Of a stretch of 64,000 nucleotides of DNA, positions 8,298 through 16,865 are shown one piece after another. The stretch spans positions 2,108,001 through 2,172,000 of the forward strand of contig NZ_CP109487.1 in assembly GCF_036227605.1 (NCBI RefSeq). The letters are read 5' to 3'. Each line of letters starts with the position of its first letter. Position 1 is the stretch's first letter. This DNA is from Streptomyces sp. NBC_01439. GTDB taxonomy: Bacteria > Actinomycetota > Actinomycetes > Streptomycetales > Streptomycetaceae. Made by a program: the position numbers and the translations under genes. A model generated the notes under the pieces. That model searched no databases, was not told the origin of the DNA, and saw nothing but the letters and a program-made list of their open reading frames with translations.

Positions 8298-10121
8298 TTG
8301 CGCGAGATCACCGTCCCACCGGTCGTCACGGGCGCACCCGTCGGCGGCCTGGCCGACATCGTCTTCCAGCACGCCCGCGAGGAGCCGGACCGGGTGGTGC
8401 TCGGCCGGAAGACCGACGGGGTCTGGCGGGACGTGACGTCCCGGGAGCTGGCCGCCGAGGTGCTCGCGCTCGCCCGCGGACTGCTGGCCCAGGGGGTGCG
8501 GTTCGGCGACCGGGTCGCCGTCATGTCCCGCACCCGGTACGAGTGGACCCTCTTCGACTTCGCCCTGTGGGCGATCGGCGCCCAGCCCGTCCCGGTGTAT
8601 CCGACGTCCTCTGCCGATCAGGTGCACTGGATCCTCTTCGACTCCGACTGCACGGCCTGCGTGGTCGAGGACGAGGACCAGGCCATGACGGTCGGATCGG
8701 TCATCGACCGGCTCCCCCACCTGCGTCGGCTGTGGCAGCTCGACGCCGGGGCCGTGGACGAGATCGTCGCCGACGGCCGCGGGGTCGCCGAGGGCGTCGT
8801 GCACCGTCATCGGGGTGCCGTGACGCCCGGCGCGACCGCCACCGTCATCTACACCTCTGGGACGACGGGCCGGCCGAAGGGGTGCGTGCTCACGCACGCC
8901 AACTTCATGTACGAGACCGACACCCTGGTCAGCCGCTGGGAGTCGGTCTTCCGGGCCCGGCAGGGCGAGGAGCCGTCCACCCTGCTCTTCCTGCCGCTGG
9001 CGCACGTGTTCGGGCGGATGGTGGAGGTGGCCGCCGTCCGGGCCCGGGTGAAGCTGGGCCACCAACCGGCACTGGCGGCGGCCGAGTTGCTGCCGGACCT
9101 GGCCGCCTTCCGACCGACCTTCGTGCTGGGGGTCCCGCACGTCTTCGAGAAGGTCTTCGCGGGCGCCCGCCGCAAGGCGGAGGCGGAGGGGCGTACGGGC
9201 CCCTTCGACCGGGCGGTGGAGACGGCCGTGCGGTACGCGGAGGCGCGCGAGCGCAAGGCCTTCGGCGCCGGGCCGGGGCCCTCGGCCGCGCTGCGCATGG
9301 AGCACCAGCTCTTCGACCGGCTCGTCTACGGAAAGGTCCGCGAGGCCATGGGCGGCCGGGTGCGGCACGCCATGTCGGGCGGGTCGGCGATGTCCCGCCG
9401 CCTGGGGCTGTTCCTCGACGGTGCCGGTATCACGGTGTTCGAGGGGTACGGGCTAACCGAGTCGTGCGCGGCGGCCACCGCGAACCCGCCCGGTGCGACC
9501 AAGTACGGCACGGTGGGGCGACCGATCCCGGGCAGTACGGTGCACATCGCGGACGACGGGGAGGTCTGGCTGCACGGCAGCCACATCTTCTCCGGGTACC
9601 TCAACGACCCCCGGGCCACGGAAGCGGTCCTGCGCGGCGGCTGGCTGGCCACCGGCGACCTGGGCCGGCTGGACGCGGACGGGTACCTGACCATCACCGG
9701 GCGCAAGAAGGACATCCTGGTGACCTCCAACGGCAAGAGCGTCGCGCCCGCCGCGCTGGAGGAGCGGGTCCGTTCCCATCCGCTGGTGTCGCAGTGCGTG
9801 CTGGTGGGCAACGACCGGCCGTACATCGCGGCGCTGCTCACCCTGGACATGGACGGGATCGCCCACTGGCTGTCGATGCGCGGCCGGCCGCAGTTGCCGG
9901 CGGCGCAGCTGGTGGGTGACCCCGAGTTGACGGCGGAGGTGCGCCGGGCGGTGGTGGCCGCGAACACCCTGGTCTCACAGGCGGAGGCGATCCGCACCTT
10001 CCGGGTGCTGGGTGAGCAGTTCACGGAGGAGCGGGGTCTGCTGACCCCCTCGCTGAAGCTCAAGCGCCGGGCGATCGAGAAGGCGTACGCAAAGGAGGTC
10101 GCGGCCCTGTACTCCTCCTGA
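8298..10121 (+). CDS. AMP-forming long-chain acyl-CoA synthetase
   Basis: This adenylate-forming enzyme activates a carboxylic acid to its CoA thioester. It shows the A3 phosphate loop YTSGTTGRPKG (about residue 190), the YGLTES motif (A5, about 385), TGDLGRLDADGYL (A7/A8) and ITGRKKDILVTSNGKSV with the A10 lysine region after it. The length (607 aa) fits the FadD15/long-chain group. The TTG at 8298 is preferred because GAGAGGAG lies 7 bases before it and the conserved N-terminus (REITVPPVVTG) starts there; a GTG at 8220 is a possible longer start. The neighbouring Liv-type transporter suggests that imported acids are its substrate; that link is inferred. Confidence 0.88.
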   Translation: MREITVPPVVTGAPVGGLADIVFQHAREEPDRVVLGRKTDGVWRDVTSRELAAEVLALARGLLAQGVRFGDRVAVMSRTRYEWTLFDFALWAIGAQPVPVYPTSSADQVHWILFDSDCTACVVEDEDQAMTVGSVIDRLPHLRRLWQLDAGAVDEIVADGRGVAEGVVHRHRGAVTPGATATVIYTSGTTGRPKGCVLTHANFMYETDTLVSRWESVFRARQGEEPSTLLFLPLAHVFGRMVEVAAVRARVKLGHQPALAAAELLPDLAAFRPTFVLGVPHVFEKVFAGARRKAEAEGRTGPFDRAVETAVRYAEARERKAFGAGPGPSAALRMEHQLFDRLVYGKVREAMGGRVRHAMSGGSAMSRRLGLFLDGAGITVFEGYGLTESCAAATANPPGATKYGTVGRPIPGSTVHIADDGEVWLHGSHIFSGYLNDPRATEAVLRGGWLATGDLGRLDADGYLTITGRKKDILVTSNGKSVAPAALEERVRSHPLVSQCVLVGNDRPYIAALLTLDMDGIAHWLSMRGRPQLPAAQLVGDPELTAEVRRAVVAANTLVSQAEAIRTFRVLGEQFTEERGLLTPSLKLKRRAIEKAYAKEVAALYSS

Positions 10122-10221
10122 GCCTGGTCCGGCCGGGGGCGGTCGCGGCGCAGGTCCGGGCCGTCCGCCGGGTGCCTTTACCCCACAACTGACGGGCCGC
10201 CATTTCTACTCGTCGACATCA

Positions 10222-10250
10222 TTGACGATCCGTCAGGTCCCGCACAGAAT
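10222..10250 (+). promoter_or_regulatory. promoter with overlapping TGACG palindrome before the Liv operon
   Basis: TTGACG (10222-10227) and CAGAAT (10245-10250) are separated by 17 bases, a good match to HrdB-type spacing, and lie 32 bases before the ATG at 10282. The -35 is covered by the palindrome TGACG-ATC-CGTCA (10223-10235), a likely repressor operator. TetR-type operators of this form occur before acyl-CoA genes in actinomycetes, but the assignment here is inference. Confidence 0.55.
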
Positions 10251-10281
10251 GCGGGGATTCCAACCGGAGGGGATCCCCGAC

Positions 10282-11550
10282 ATGTTGCGACCGATCCGCA
10301 CCCTGGCCGCCGCGGCGGCGGCTCTCGCACTCGTCTCCGCCTGCAACTCCGCCTCCACCGGCGGCGCGTCCCCCGGCAAGCCGGGCGAGGCGCCCGGCAA
10401 CTCCCGCGGGGTGAGCGACACCTCGATCAAGGTCGGCGGGATCGTGTCGATGACCAGCGCCAGCGGCTACAGCAAGAAGGACACCGACCTCGGCGCCAAG
10501 GCCCGCTACCTCCGGGCCAACGCCGAGGGCGGGATCAACGGACGCAAGATCGACTACCTCGGCGCGGAGGACGACGGCCAGGACCCCGCCAAGAACCTGG
10601 CCGCGGCCCGCAAACTCGTCCAACAGGACAAGGTCTTCGCCGTCTCCCCCATGAGCTCGGTGACCTTCTCCGGGGCCGACTTCCTGGAGCAGGAGAAGGT
10701 CCCCACCTTCGGCTGGGGCACCCTGCCCGCCTTCTGCGGACCCCAGCACATCTACGGCTTCAACGGCTGCCTGGTTCCCACCCCCGGCGGCACCCTCAAC
10801 CAGACCTGGCCCGAGGGCATCGGCCAGATCCTCGGCGGGGCCCGGGGCAAATCGGTCGCGATCATCGCCAACGACAGCGACGCCGGCAAGTTCGGCATCC
10901 GGACCTTCCAGCAGGGCTTCACCAGTGCCGGGTTCGAGGTCTCCTACGCCAAGGCCTCCGTGCCCGCCACCGCCGTCCCGAGCGACTGGTCCGCGTACGT
11001 GAAGGAGATCCTCGCCGCCAACGGCGGCAAGGCGCCGGACGCCGTCGTCTCCGTCATGCAGACCCCGAACAACATCGGCCTGTTCACCGCGCTCAAGCGC
11101 AGCGGCTACCAGGGGCTGCTCTCCGACCCGACCGACTACGACCCCGGGCTGCTCGCCAAAGACGCCACCAAGCAGGCCCTCGACGGGGTGCACGTGCTGC
11201 TGCAGTTCCAGCCCTTCGAGTCGACCGATCCGAAGATGGCGCAGTTCAAGGCCGACATCAAGGCGGCCGCGGGCGGCCAGGAAGTACCCCTGAGCATGCA
11301 CATGCTCACCGGGTACATGTCGGCCGACCTCTTCCTCGCCATCGCGCAGAAGGCCGGAAAGGAGCTGACCGTCGAGTCCTTCCAGGCCGCCGCACGGGGC
11401 TTCTCCGACACCGGCACGCTCGTCGGCGACCGCGCGGAGCCCAAGGGACAGAAGGACAGCTTCGGCTGCGGGGCACTCGTACAGCTGAAGAACGGCGCGT
11501 ACGAGGTCTCCGTACCGTTCAAGTGCTACGAACCCATCCCCTTCAAGTAG
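10282..11550 (+). CDS. substrate-binding lipoprotein of a Liv-type ABC importer
   Basis: This 422-residue exported protein starts with MLRPIR, a hydrophobic stretch and the lipobox LVSAC (Cys21), so it should be anchored outside the membrane. The mature part begins VSDTSIKVGGIVSMT and has the two-lobed type I periplasmic binding fold of the branched-chain amino acid group (PF13458-like). The ATG at 10282 follows CCGGAGGGG. It is followed after 9 bases by the permease fusion and then LivG. Binding proteins of this group take amino acids, amides, urea or aromatic and aliphatic acids; the adjacent acyl-CoA synthetase favours an organic acid. The ligand cannot be read from sequence. Confidence 0.87.
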   Translation: MLRPIRTLAAAAAALALVSACNSASTGGASPGKPGEAPGNSRGVSDTSIKVGGIVSMTSASGYSKKDTDLGAKARYLRANAEGGINGRKIDYLGAEDDGQDPAKNLAAARKLVQQDKVFAVSPMSSVTFSGADFLEQEKVPTFGWGTLPAFCGPQHIYGFNGCLVPTPGGTLNQTWPEGIGQILGGARGKSVAIIANDSDAGKFGIRTFQQGFTSAGFEVSYAKASVPATAVPSDWSAYVKEILAANGGKAPDAVVSVMQTPNNIGLFTALKRSGYQGLLSDPTDYDPGLLAKDATKQALDGVHVLLQFQPFESTDPKMAQFKADIKAAAGGQEVPLSMHMLTGYMSADLFLAIAQKAGKELTVESFQAAARGFSDTGTLVGDRAEPKGQKDSFGCGALVQLKNGAYEVSVPFKCYEPIPFK

Positions 11551-11559
11551 GGCCGCGAC

Positions 11560-14289
11560 ATGGGGGATCTGCTCGTCTTCGTACTGAGCGGTCTGGTCTC
11601 CGGCGCCCTGTACGCACTGCTCGCCACCGGGCTGGTGTTGTCGTACTCGGCGTCCGGACTGTTCAACTTCGCGCACGGGGCCACCGCCTACCTGTGCGCG
11701 CTCACCTTCTACGAGCTGCACTCGGGGTGGGGCTGGCCCGCCGTCCCGGCCGCCCTGCTGGTGGTCTGCGTCCTGGCCCCCGGTCTCGGCTGGGGGCTGG
11801 ACCGGCTGATGTTCCGAAGGCTCGCCCGGGTCGGCGAGACCGCGCAGATCGTGGCCACCATCGGGCTGCTGGTGGCGCTGCCGGCCGCCGGGCTGTGGCT
11901 GGTCGAACTGCTGGCCGGGGCGGGCGCGCCGGTGAAGCCGGCGGAGAACCAGTTCGGGCTGCCGGGAGTGGGGCCCAGCCCCGCGCGGTCCTGGCAGCTC
12001 GCGGACGGCGTCGGCATCGACTCCGACCAACTGATCACCTGGGTGGTGACGGCCGTGGTGGCGGTGGCCCTGTGGGTGCTGATGCGGCACACGCGGCTTG
12101 GGTTGCAGCTGCGGGCCGCCGTCGACAACCGCTCGCTGACCGAACTGCGCGGCATCAGTGCCGACCGGCTGTCGTCGGTGGCCTGGATGATCGCGTCGGG
12201 CCTGGCGGGCCTCGCGGGGGTGCTGGCGACCCCGCTGCTCGGGCTGTCGGCGCACGACTTCACCCTCTTCCTGTTCGTGTCGGCCACGGCGGCGGTCATC
12301 GGGCGGTTCGCTTCCGTGCCGCTCGCCTTCGCGGGCGGACTCGGGCTGGGAGTGCTGCAGAACCTGGTGGCCGGATACGCGTCCTTCGCGGAGTCCGTCA
12401 CCGGCTTCCGGACGGCCGTACCCTTCCTGATCCTGTTCGGCGGACTGCTGGTGCTGACCCGTACGGCGCGCACGGCGGGGGTCGCGGCCGTGGACGCGCC
12501 GCCGATCGACCATCTGGCCGGGGCCCCGTGGGGGCGACGGTGGGGGGTGTGGGCCGCGGGTGCGGCAACGCTGAGCGTGGCGCTCTACACCGTGACCACC
12601 CCCTTCTGGAGCGGGCTACTGGCGCAGGGGCTGGCCATCGCGCTCGTGTTCATGTCCTTCACGGTGGTGACCGGACTCGGGGCGATGGTGTCGCTGGCGC
12701 AGGGCACCTTCGTGACCGGCGCCGCACTCGTGGCCGGGCTGCTCATGAGCCGGGGCTGGCCCTTCGTGGCCGCGCTGGCGGTGGGCACCTGCGCGGCGGC
12801 CCTGTTGGGGGCGCTCGTCGCACTGCCGGCACTGCGGCTGGGGGGCAGGTCCCTGGCCCTGGCCACGCTGGCGCTGGCCTTCCTGGCCGATCAGGTGCTG
12901 TTCCAGCTGCGCTGGCTGCGCAACGGCGATGCGGGATGGTCGATCCCGCGACCGGTGTTCGGACCGGTGGACCTCTCCGACGACCGGGCGCTGGCGGTCG
13001 CCCTGGTGGTGCTGGTCGCGGTGGTGGCGGCCGGGCTGACCGCGCTGCGCAACTCCCCGTCGGGGCGGGCGATGCTGGCGGTACGGTCGGCCCCGGCGGC
13101 GGCGGTCGCCTCGGGGGTCTCCGTACTGCGCACGAAACTGCTGCTGTTCACCCTGTCGGCGGGGCTGGCCGGGTTCGGGGGCGTGCTGTACGCGTCGTAC
13201 AACACCCGGATCACGGCGACGGACTTCACGGCGATGACCGGGCTGGTGTGGCTGGCGGTGGTCGTGGCGGCGGGTGTGCGCAGGCCCCAGTACGCGGTGG
13301 TGGCAGGGCTGGTGTTCGCCGTCGCTCCACCGCTGCTGGCGGACCACGTGACGGCGTCGGCGCACCTGCCGGTGATCCTCTTCGGGCTGGCGGGCCTGGC
13401 TCTGGCCAATGATCCGGACGGGTACTGCGCGGCGGTGCCGGTGCGGCTGGCGCGGCGGCGCGCGGCGGGGCCACCGCCCCGGACCCCCGTGCAGCCGGGC
13501 TCGACGGAACGGCCCGCCACCGCTTCCCGGGGCTCCGCCCCGGACCCGACGGGGGCTCCGCCCCCGGACCCCCGCGCCTCGAATGCCGGCGGGGCTGAAT
13601 GTGCCCTGGAGCTGCGGGGCGTCACCGCCGGGTACGACGGCGGGCTCGTGCTGCACGGAGTCGACCTCACCGTCCGCGCGGGCGAGATCCTCGCCGTGCT
13701 CGGGCCGAACGGGGCCGGGAAGAGCACCGCCTGCCGGGTCGCCGCCGGGCTGCTGCCGGTCGGGGCCGGGGCGGTGTACGTGGGCGGGCGGGACGCGACC
13801 CGGGACGGGCCCGTGCGCCGGTCGCGGGCCGGGGTGCTGCTCGCTCCCGAGGGACGCGGGATCTTCCCCGCGCTCACCATCGAGGAGAACCTGGCCCTGT
13901 ACCTGCACGACGCCGACGCCCGGGCCGCCGTCTACGCACGCTTCCCGCGGCTCGCGGAGCGGCGCGCGATCCCCGCCGGAGCGCTCTCGGGCGGGGAGCA
14001 GCAGATGCTGGCCCTGGCTCCACTGCTCCAGCAGCCGCCCGCGGTGCTGATCGCCGACGAACCTTCGCTCGGGCTCGCCCCGCGCGTGGTGGAGGAGGTG
14101 TACGCACTGCTCACCGAGCTCCGCGCCGCGGGAACGGCGCTGCTCCTGGTGGAGGAGAAGGCGGCCGAGATCCTCGGGATCGCCGACACCGTGGCCTACC
14201 TCTCCCAGGGCCGGGTCTCCTGGTGCGGGCCCCGGGCCGAGGTGGAGGCGGACCGGCTCACCGAGGCCTACCTGGGGATGGCGACATGA
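11560..14289 (+). CDS. three-domain Liv ABC transporter protein: LivH-like permease + LivM-like permease + LivF-like ATPase
   Basis: In most bacteria these three parts are separate genes. Here one 909-residue frame holds a LivH-type permease (about 1-300), a LivM-type permease (about 335-630) and a LivF-type ATPase (about 682-909). The ATPase has Walker A GPNGAGKST at 715, signature LSGGEQQ at 809, Walker B AVLIADEPS around 833, and the LivF-type phrase LLAPEGRGIFPALT. Between permease and ATPase lies a Pro/Ala/Arg-rich linker (about 630-680) encoded by what looks like a common Streptomyces intergenic repeat. No in-frame start with a ribosome site precedes the ATPase, so it is probably translated only as the fusion. 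ATGA overlaps the LivG start at 14286. Confidence 0.88.
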   Translation: MGDLLVFVLSGLVSGALYALLATGLVLSYSASGLFNFAHGATAYLCALTFYELHSGWGWPAVPAALLVVCVLAPGLGWGLDRLMFRRLARVGETAQIVATIGLLVALPAAGLWLVELLAGAGAPVKPAENQFGLPGVGPSPARSWQLADGVGIDSDQLITWVVTAVVAVALWVLMRHTRLGLQLRAAVDNRSLTELRGISADRLSSVAWMIASGLAGLAGVLATPLLGLSAHDFTLFLFVSATAAVIGRFASVPLAFAGGLGLGVLQNLVAGYASFAESVTGFRTAVPFLILFGGLLVLTRTARTAGVAAVDAPPIDHLAGAPWGRRWGVWAAGAATLSVALYTVTTPFWSGLLAQGLAIALVFMSFTVVTGLGAMVSLAQGTFVTGAALVAGLLMSRGWPFVAALAVGTCAAALLGALVALPALRLGGRSLALATLALAFLADQVLFQLRWLRNGDAGWSIPRPVFGPVDLSDDRALAVALVVLVAVVAAGLTALRNSPSGRAMLAVRSAPAAAVASGVSVLRTKLLLFTLSAGLAGFGGVLYASYNTRITATDFTAMTGLVWLAVVVAAGVRRPQYAVVAGLVFAVAPPLLADHVTASAHLPVILFGLAGLALANDPDGYCAAVPVRLARRRAAGPPPRTPVQPGSTERPATASRGSAPDPTGAPPPDPRASNAGGAECALELRGVTAGYDGGLVLHGVDLTVRAGEILAVLGPNGAGKSTACRVAAGLLPVGAGAVYVGGRDATRDGPVRRSRAGVLLAPEGRGIFPALTIEENLALYLHDADARAAVYARFPRLAERRAIPAGALSGGEQQMLALAPLLQQPPAVLIADEPSLGLAPRVVEEVYALLTELRAAGTALLLVEEKAAEILGIADTVAYLSQGRVSWCGPRAEVEADRLTEAYLGMAT
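13522..13599 (+). repeat. intergenic-type GC repeat read through as protein linker
   Basis: The stretch contains two CGGGGCTCCGCCCC-like hairpin cores in a row, then CCCCGCGCCTCGAATGCCGGCGGGGCTGAA split over 13571-13599. This matches, from memory, a dispersed element often found between Streptomyces genes. Here it lies inside an open frame and encodes linker residues of about 655-680 of the Liv fusion. The repeat identity rests on recall and needs a genome-wide search. Confidence 0.55.
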
Positions 14290-15062
14290 GCGGGGGCGGG
14301 TACGTACTCGAGGCCCGCGGGGTCGGTGTGCGCTTCGGCGGCGTCCGGGCGCTGGCCGGGGTGGACCTCGGGGTGCGCGCGGGCGAGGTGTGCGGGCTGA
14401 TCGGGCCGAACGGCGCCGGGAAGACCACGCTGTTCGACGTGTTGTCCGGGATCCGCCGCCCCGACCAGGGGCGGATGCTGCTCGACGGGGTGGACGTCAC
14501 CCGCCGCTCCCCCGTCTGGCGGGCCCGGCACGGGATACGCCGGACGTTCCAGCGGCAGCAGTTATTCGGGCAGCTGAGCGTGGCCGACAACGTGCTGGTG
14601 GCGCAGGAGTGGCAGGGCGGCGGGGGCGGGCCGGCCGCCGATCTCCTCGCCCTGCCGGCCCGGCGGGCCCGGGAGCGCGAGCGCCGGGCCCGCGGCCAGC
14701 GGGTGCTGGCCGACTGCGGGATCGGCGCGCTCGGGGCCTCGTACGCCGGCGGGCTGCCCGTCGGGCAGGCCCGGATGGTGGAGCTGGCCCGTGCGGTGGC
14801 CGATCCGCCCCGGGTGCTGCTGCTGGACGAGCCGGCGTCGGGCATGTCCGCGCCCGAGCGCGGCCGGCTCGCGGAGGTCGTGCGTGCGCTGGCGGAGCGG
14901 GAGGGCTGCGCGGTGCTGCTGGTCGAGCACAACGTGGCCTTCGTGATGGAGCTGTGCGCGCGGGTCGTCGTCCTGGACCTGGGGACGGTGCTGGCCGAGG
15001 GCACTGCGGCCGAGGTCAGGGCGAACCCGCTGGTGCGGGAGGCGTACCTCGGGACCTCATGA
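14286..15062 (+). CDS. LivG-type ABC transporter ATP-binding protein (contains a TTA codon)
   Basis: The 258-residue ATPase is the second nucleotide-binding subunit of the Liv importer. Walker A is GPNGAGKTT (40-48), Walker B VLLLDEPASG (Asp181-Glu182) is followed by the LivG-type MSAPE, and the H-loop is in LVEHN. The signature is GLPVGQARMVE (156-166) rather than LSGGQ, a weak version that may still work with the canonical partner site in the fusion ATPase. Codon 93 (14562-14564) is TTA in QQLFGQ, so translation should need the bldA tRNA. The ATG overlaps the fusion's stop (ATGA), which implies coupling. A hairpin at 15096-15125 ends the operon. Confidence 0.9.
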   Translation: MSGGGYVLEARGVGVRFGGVRALAGVDLGVRAGEVCGLIGPNGAGKTTLFDVLSGIRRPDQGRMLLDGVDVTRRSPVWRARHGIRRTFQRQQLFGQLSVADNVLVAQEWQGGGGGPAADLLALPARRARERERRARGQRVLADCGIGALGASYAGGLPVGQARMVELARAVADPPRVLLLDEPASGMSAPERGRLAEVVRALAEREGCAVLLVEHNVAFVMELCARVVVLDLGTVLAEGTAAEVRANPLVREAYLGTS

Positions 15063-15095
15063 GGACGCGCACGAAAACATTGGCGGGAATACGTC

Positions 15096-15125
15096 GCACG
15101 AGGGGCCGGTTATCGCCCCTCGTGC
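15096..15125 (+). terminator. hairpin ending the Liv operon
   Basis: GCACGAGGGGC (15096-15106) and GCCCCTCGTGC (15115-15125) form a perfect 11-bp stem with an 8-base loop, 34 bases after the livG stop. There is no clear U-run, which is common for Streptomyces terminators. Confidence 0.7.
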
Positions 15126-15187
15126 AGCGCTCCACCACCATCGCCGCATCAACGCACCAACGCTCCGACGTGAGGGAACGACCAGAC

Positions 15188-16036
15188 GTGAACCAGGTCC
15201 CCGCCATCAAGCTCAACAACGGCACGCTCATGCCCCAGCTCGGCTACGGCGTCTGGCAGGTGCCGGACGCGGAGGCGGAACGCGCCGTCGGGACGGCCCT
15301 GGAGGCCGGTTACCGCAGCATCGACACGGCCGCCATCTACGGCAACGAGGCGGGCACCGGCAAGGCCGTCGCCGCCTCCGGGCTGGCGCGCGAGGAGCTG
15401 TTCGTCACCACCAAGCTGTGGAACGGCCGGAAGCAGGAGTGGGGCCGTGACCAAGTGCTGCGCGCCTTCGACGATTCCCTGGCCAAGCTGCGCCTGGACC
15501 ACGTCGACCTGTACCTGATCCACTGGCCGCGGCCGATGCGCGACGACTTCGCCGCCATCTGGAAGACCTTCGAGGAGATCGCGGCGAGCGGCCGCGCCAA
15601 GGCGGTCGGCGTGTCGAACTTCCGCCCGGCCGACCTGGAGCGCATCGCCGCCGAGAGCGAGCTGGTCCCGGCCGTGAACCAGGTCGAGCTGCACCCGCTC
15701 TTCCCGCAGGCCGAACTGCGCGCCGTGCACGCCGGGCGCGGGATCGCCACCGAGGCCTGGTCCCCGCTGGGCCAGGGCAAGGAGCTGCTGACCCTCCCGG
15801 CCGTGGCCGCGATCGCCGCCGCGTACGGGCGCAGTGCTGCGCAGGTGGTACTGCGCTGGCACCTCCAGCACGGGAACATCGTGATCCCGAAGTCGGTGAC
15901 CCCCGCGCGCATCCGGGAGAACCTGGACGTGTTCGGCTTCGAGCTGGCGGCCGCGGACATGGCGGCGCTGGACGCTCTGGGCGCGGGCGCGGCGGGCCGG
16001 CGGATCGGGCCGGACCCTGCCGAGTTCGACGTGTGA
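15188..16036 (+). CDS. aldo/keto reductase (2,5-diketo-D-gluconate reductase type)
   Basis: The 282-residue NADPH-dependent reductase has the full AKR tetrad: Asp46 (RSIDTAAIY), Tyr51, Lys76 (VTTKLW) and His112 (LIHWP). It also has the cofactor motifs GVSNF, NQVELHPL and IPKSVTPARIREN near the C-terminus. These enzymes reduce sugar or small carbonyl compounds in the cytoplasm; the physiological substrate is not set by sequence. The GTG at 15188 starts VNQVPAIKLNNG, with GAGGGAAC upstream. A GTG at 15170 is also in frame. It follows the Liv operon's terminator and appears to be transcribed separately. Confidence 0.9.
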   Translation: MNQVPAIKLNNGTLMPQLGYGVWQVPDAEAERAVGTALEAGYRSIDTAAIYGNEAGTGKAVAASGLAREELFVTTKLWNGRKQEWGRDQVLRAFDDSLAKLRLDHVDLYLIHWPRPMRDDFAAIWKTFEEIAASGRAKAVGVSNFRPADLERIAAESELVPAVNQVELHPLFPQAELRAVHAGRGIATEAWSPLGQGKELLTLPAVAAIAAAYGRSAAQVVLRWHLQHGNIVIPKSVTPARIRENLDVFGFELAAADMAALDALGAGAAGRRIGPDPAEFDV

Positions 16037-16100
16037 CGCGATCCGGGTTCGGGTTCGGGGTCCGAGTCCGCTCCCGGCTCCGGGCGGGCCTTCGCGCGGG

Positions 16101-16865
16101 TCAGACGCGTACGAAGCTGCGTATGCGGTACGTCGGCTCCGCGCGCGGGACGTCCTGGTCCGGCAGCAGTTCCAGCCGGGCCGCCAGCTCCTGTGCGGTG
16201 ATGCCGCGCGGGACGATCCGGGAGGCGTACCGGCCCGCGAGCAGGGACTTGGCGGAGCCGCGCGGGGTACGGCCCTGGCCTCGGCCGGTGAAGAGGGCCT
16301 CGCCGACCGCCAGCAGGCCCGCCCTGGCCGCGTAGGCCTCGACCTCCCCGGAGGCGTCCGAGGGGGTCGGGGTCAGGTGTGCGGCGAAGACGGCGTCGAT
16401 GTCGCTGCCGACGTCGTGCGCCGAGTCCTTGTCCACGGTGGCGAGGAAGACCCCGCCGGGCCGCAACACGCGGGCGGCCTCGGCGATCACCGCCGGCACC
16501 AGTCCCGGCTCGCGCAGCAGGTGCAGCAGCCACACCGCGCTGACCGCGTCCACGGACTGCGACCGGACCGGCAGCCGGGCGGCGTCGGCGAGGGTCACCG
16601 GGATGCCGCGCCGCACCGCGATCGCGGCCATGCCGTGGGAGGCGTCCGCGCCCAGGACCCGCAGGGCGGGGCGGCTGATCCGGCTGGTGACGATGCCGGT
16701 GCCGCAGCCGAGGTCGAGGAGGGTGCGCGCGTCGGCGGGAAGCAGCTCGAGGACGGCGGCGGCCGCGGCCTCGGCGCGCGGGACGCCGCCGCGGGTGGCG
16801 TCGTAGGCCTCGGCCTCGGCGTCGTAGTCGAGCAGGGATCTCACGGACGGTATGTGCGTGGTCAT
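16101..16865 (-). CDS. class I SAM-dependent methyltransferase
   Basis: The 254-residue protein has the Rossmann-type SAM motif LLDLGCGTGIVT (motif I, near residue 50), GADASHGM for the ribose-binding acid, VDAVSAVWLLHLL, and RVLRPGGVFLATV (motif III/IV region). It belongs to the UbiE/Methyltransf_11 style of small-molecule methyltransferases. The acceptor is unknown. Its ATG shares one base with the stop of the pterin dehydratase gene just upstream (TGATG at 16863-16867), so the two are translated as a coupled pair. Confidence 0.83.
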   Translation of the reverse strand: MTTHIPSVRSLLDYDAEAEAYDATRGGVPRAEAAAAAVLELLPADARTLLDLGCGTGIVTSRISRPALRVLGADASHGMAAIAVRRGIPVTLADAARLPVRSQSVDAVSAVWLLHLLREPGLVPAVIAEAARVLRPGGVFLATVDKDSAHDVGSDIDAVFAAHLTPTPSDASGEVEAYAARAGLLAVGEALFTGRGQGRTPRGSAKSLLAGRYASRIVPRGITAQELAARLELLPDQDVPRAEPTYRIRSFVRV

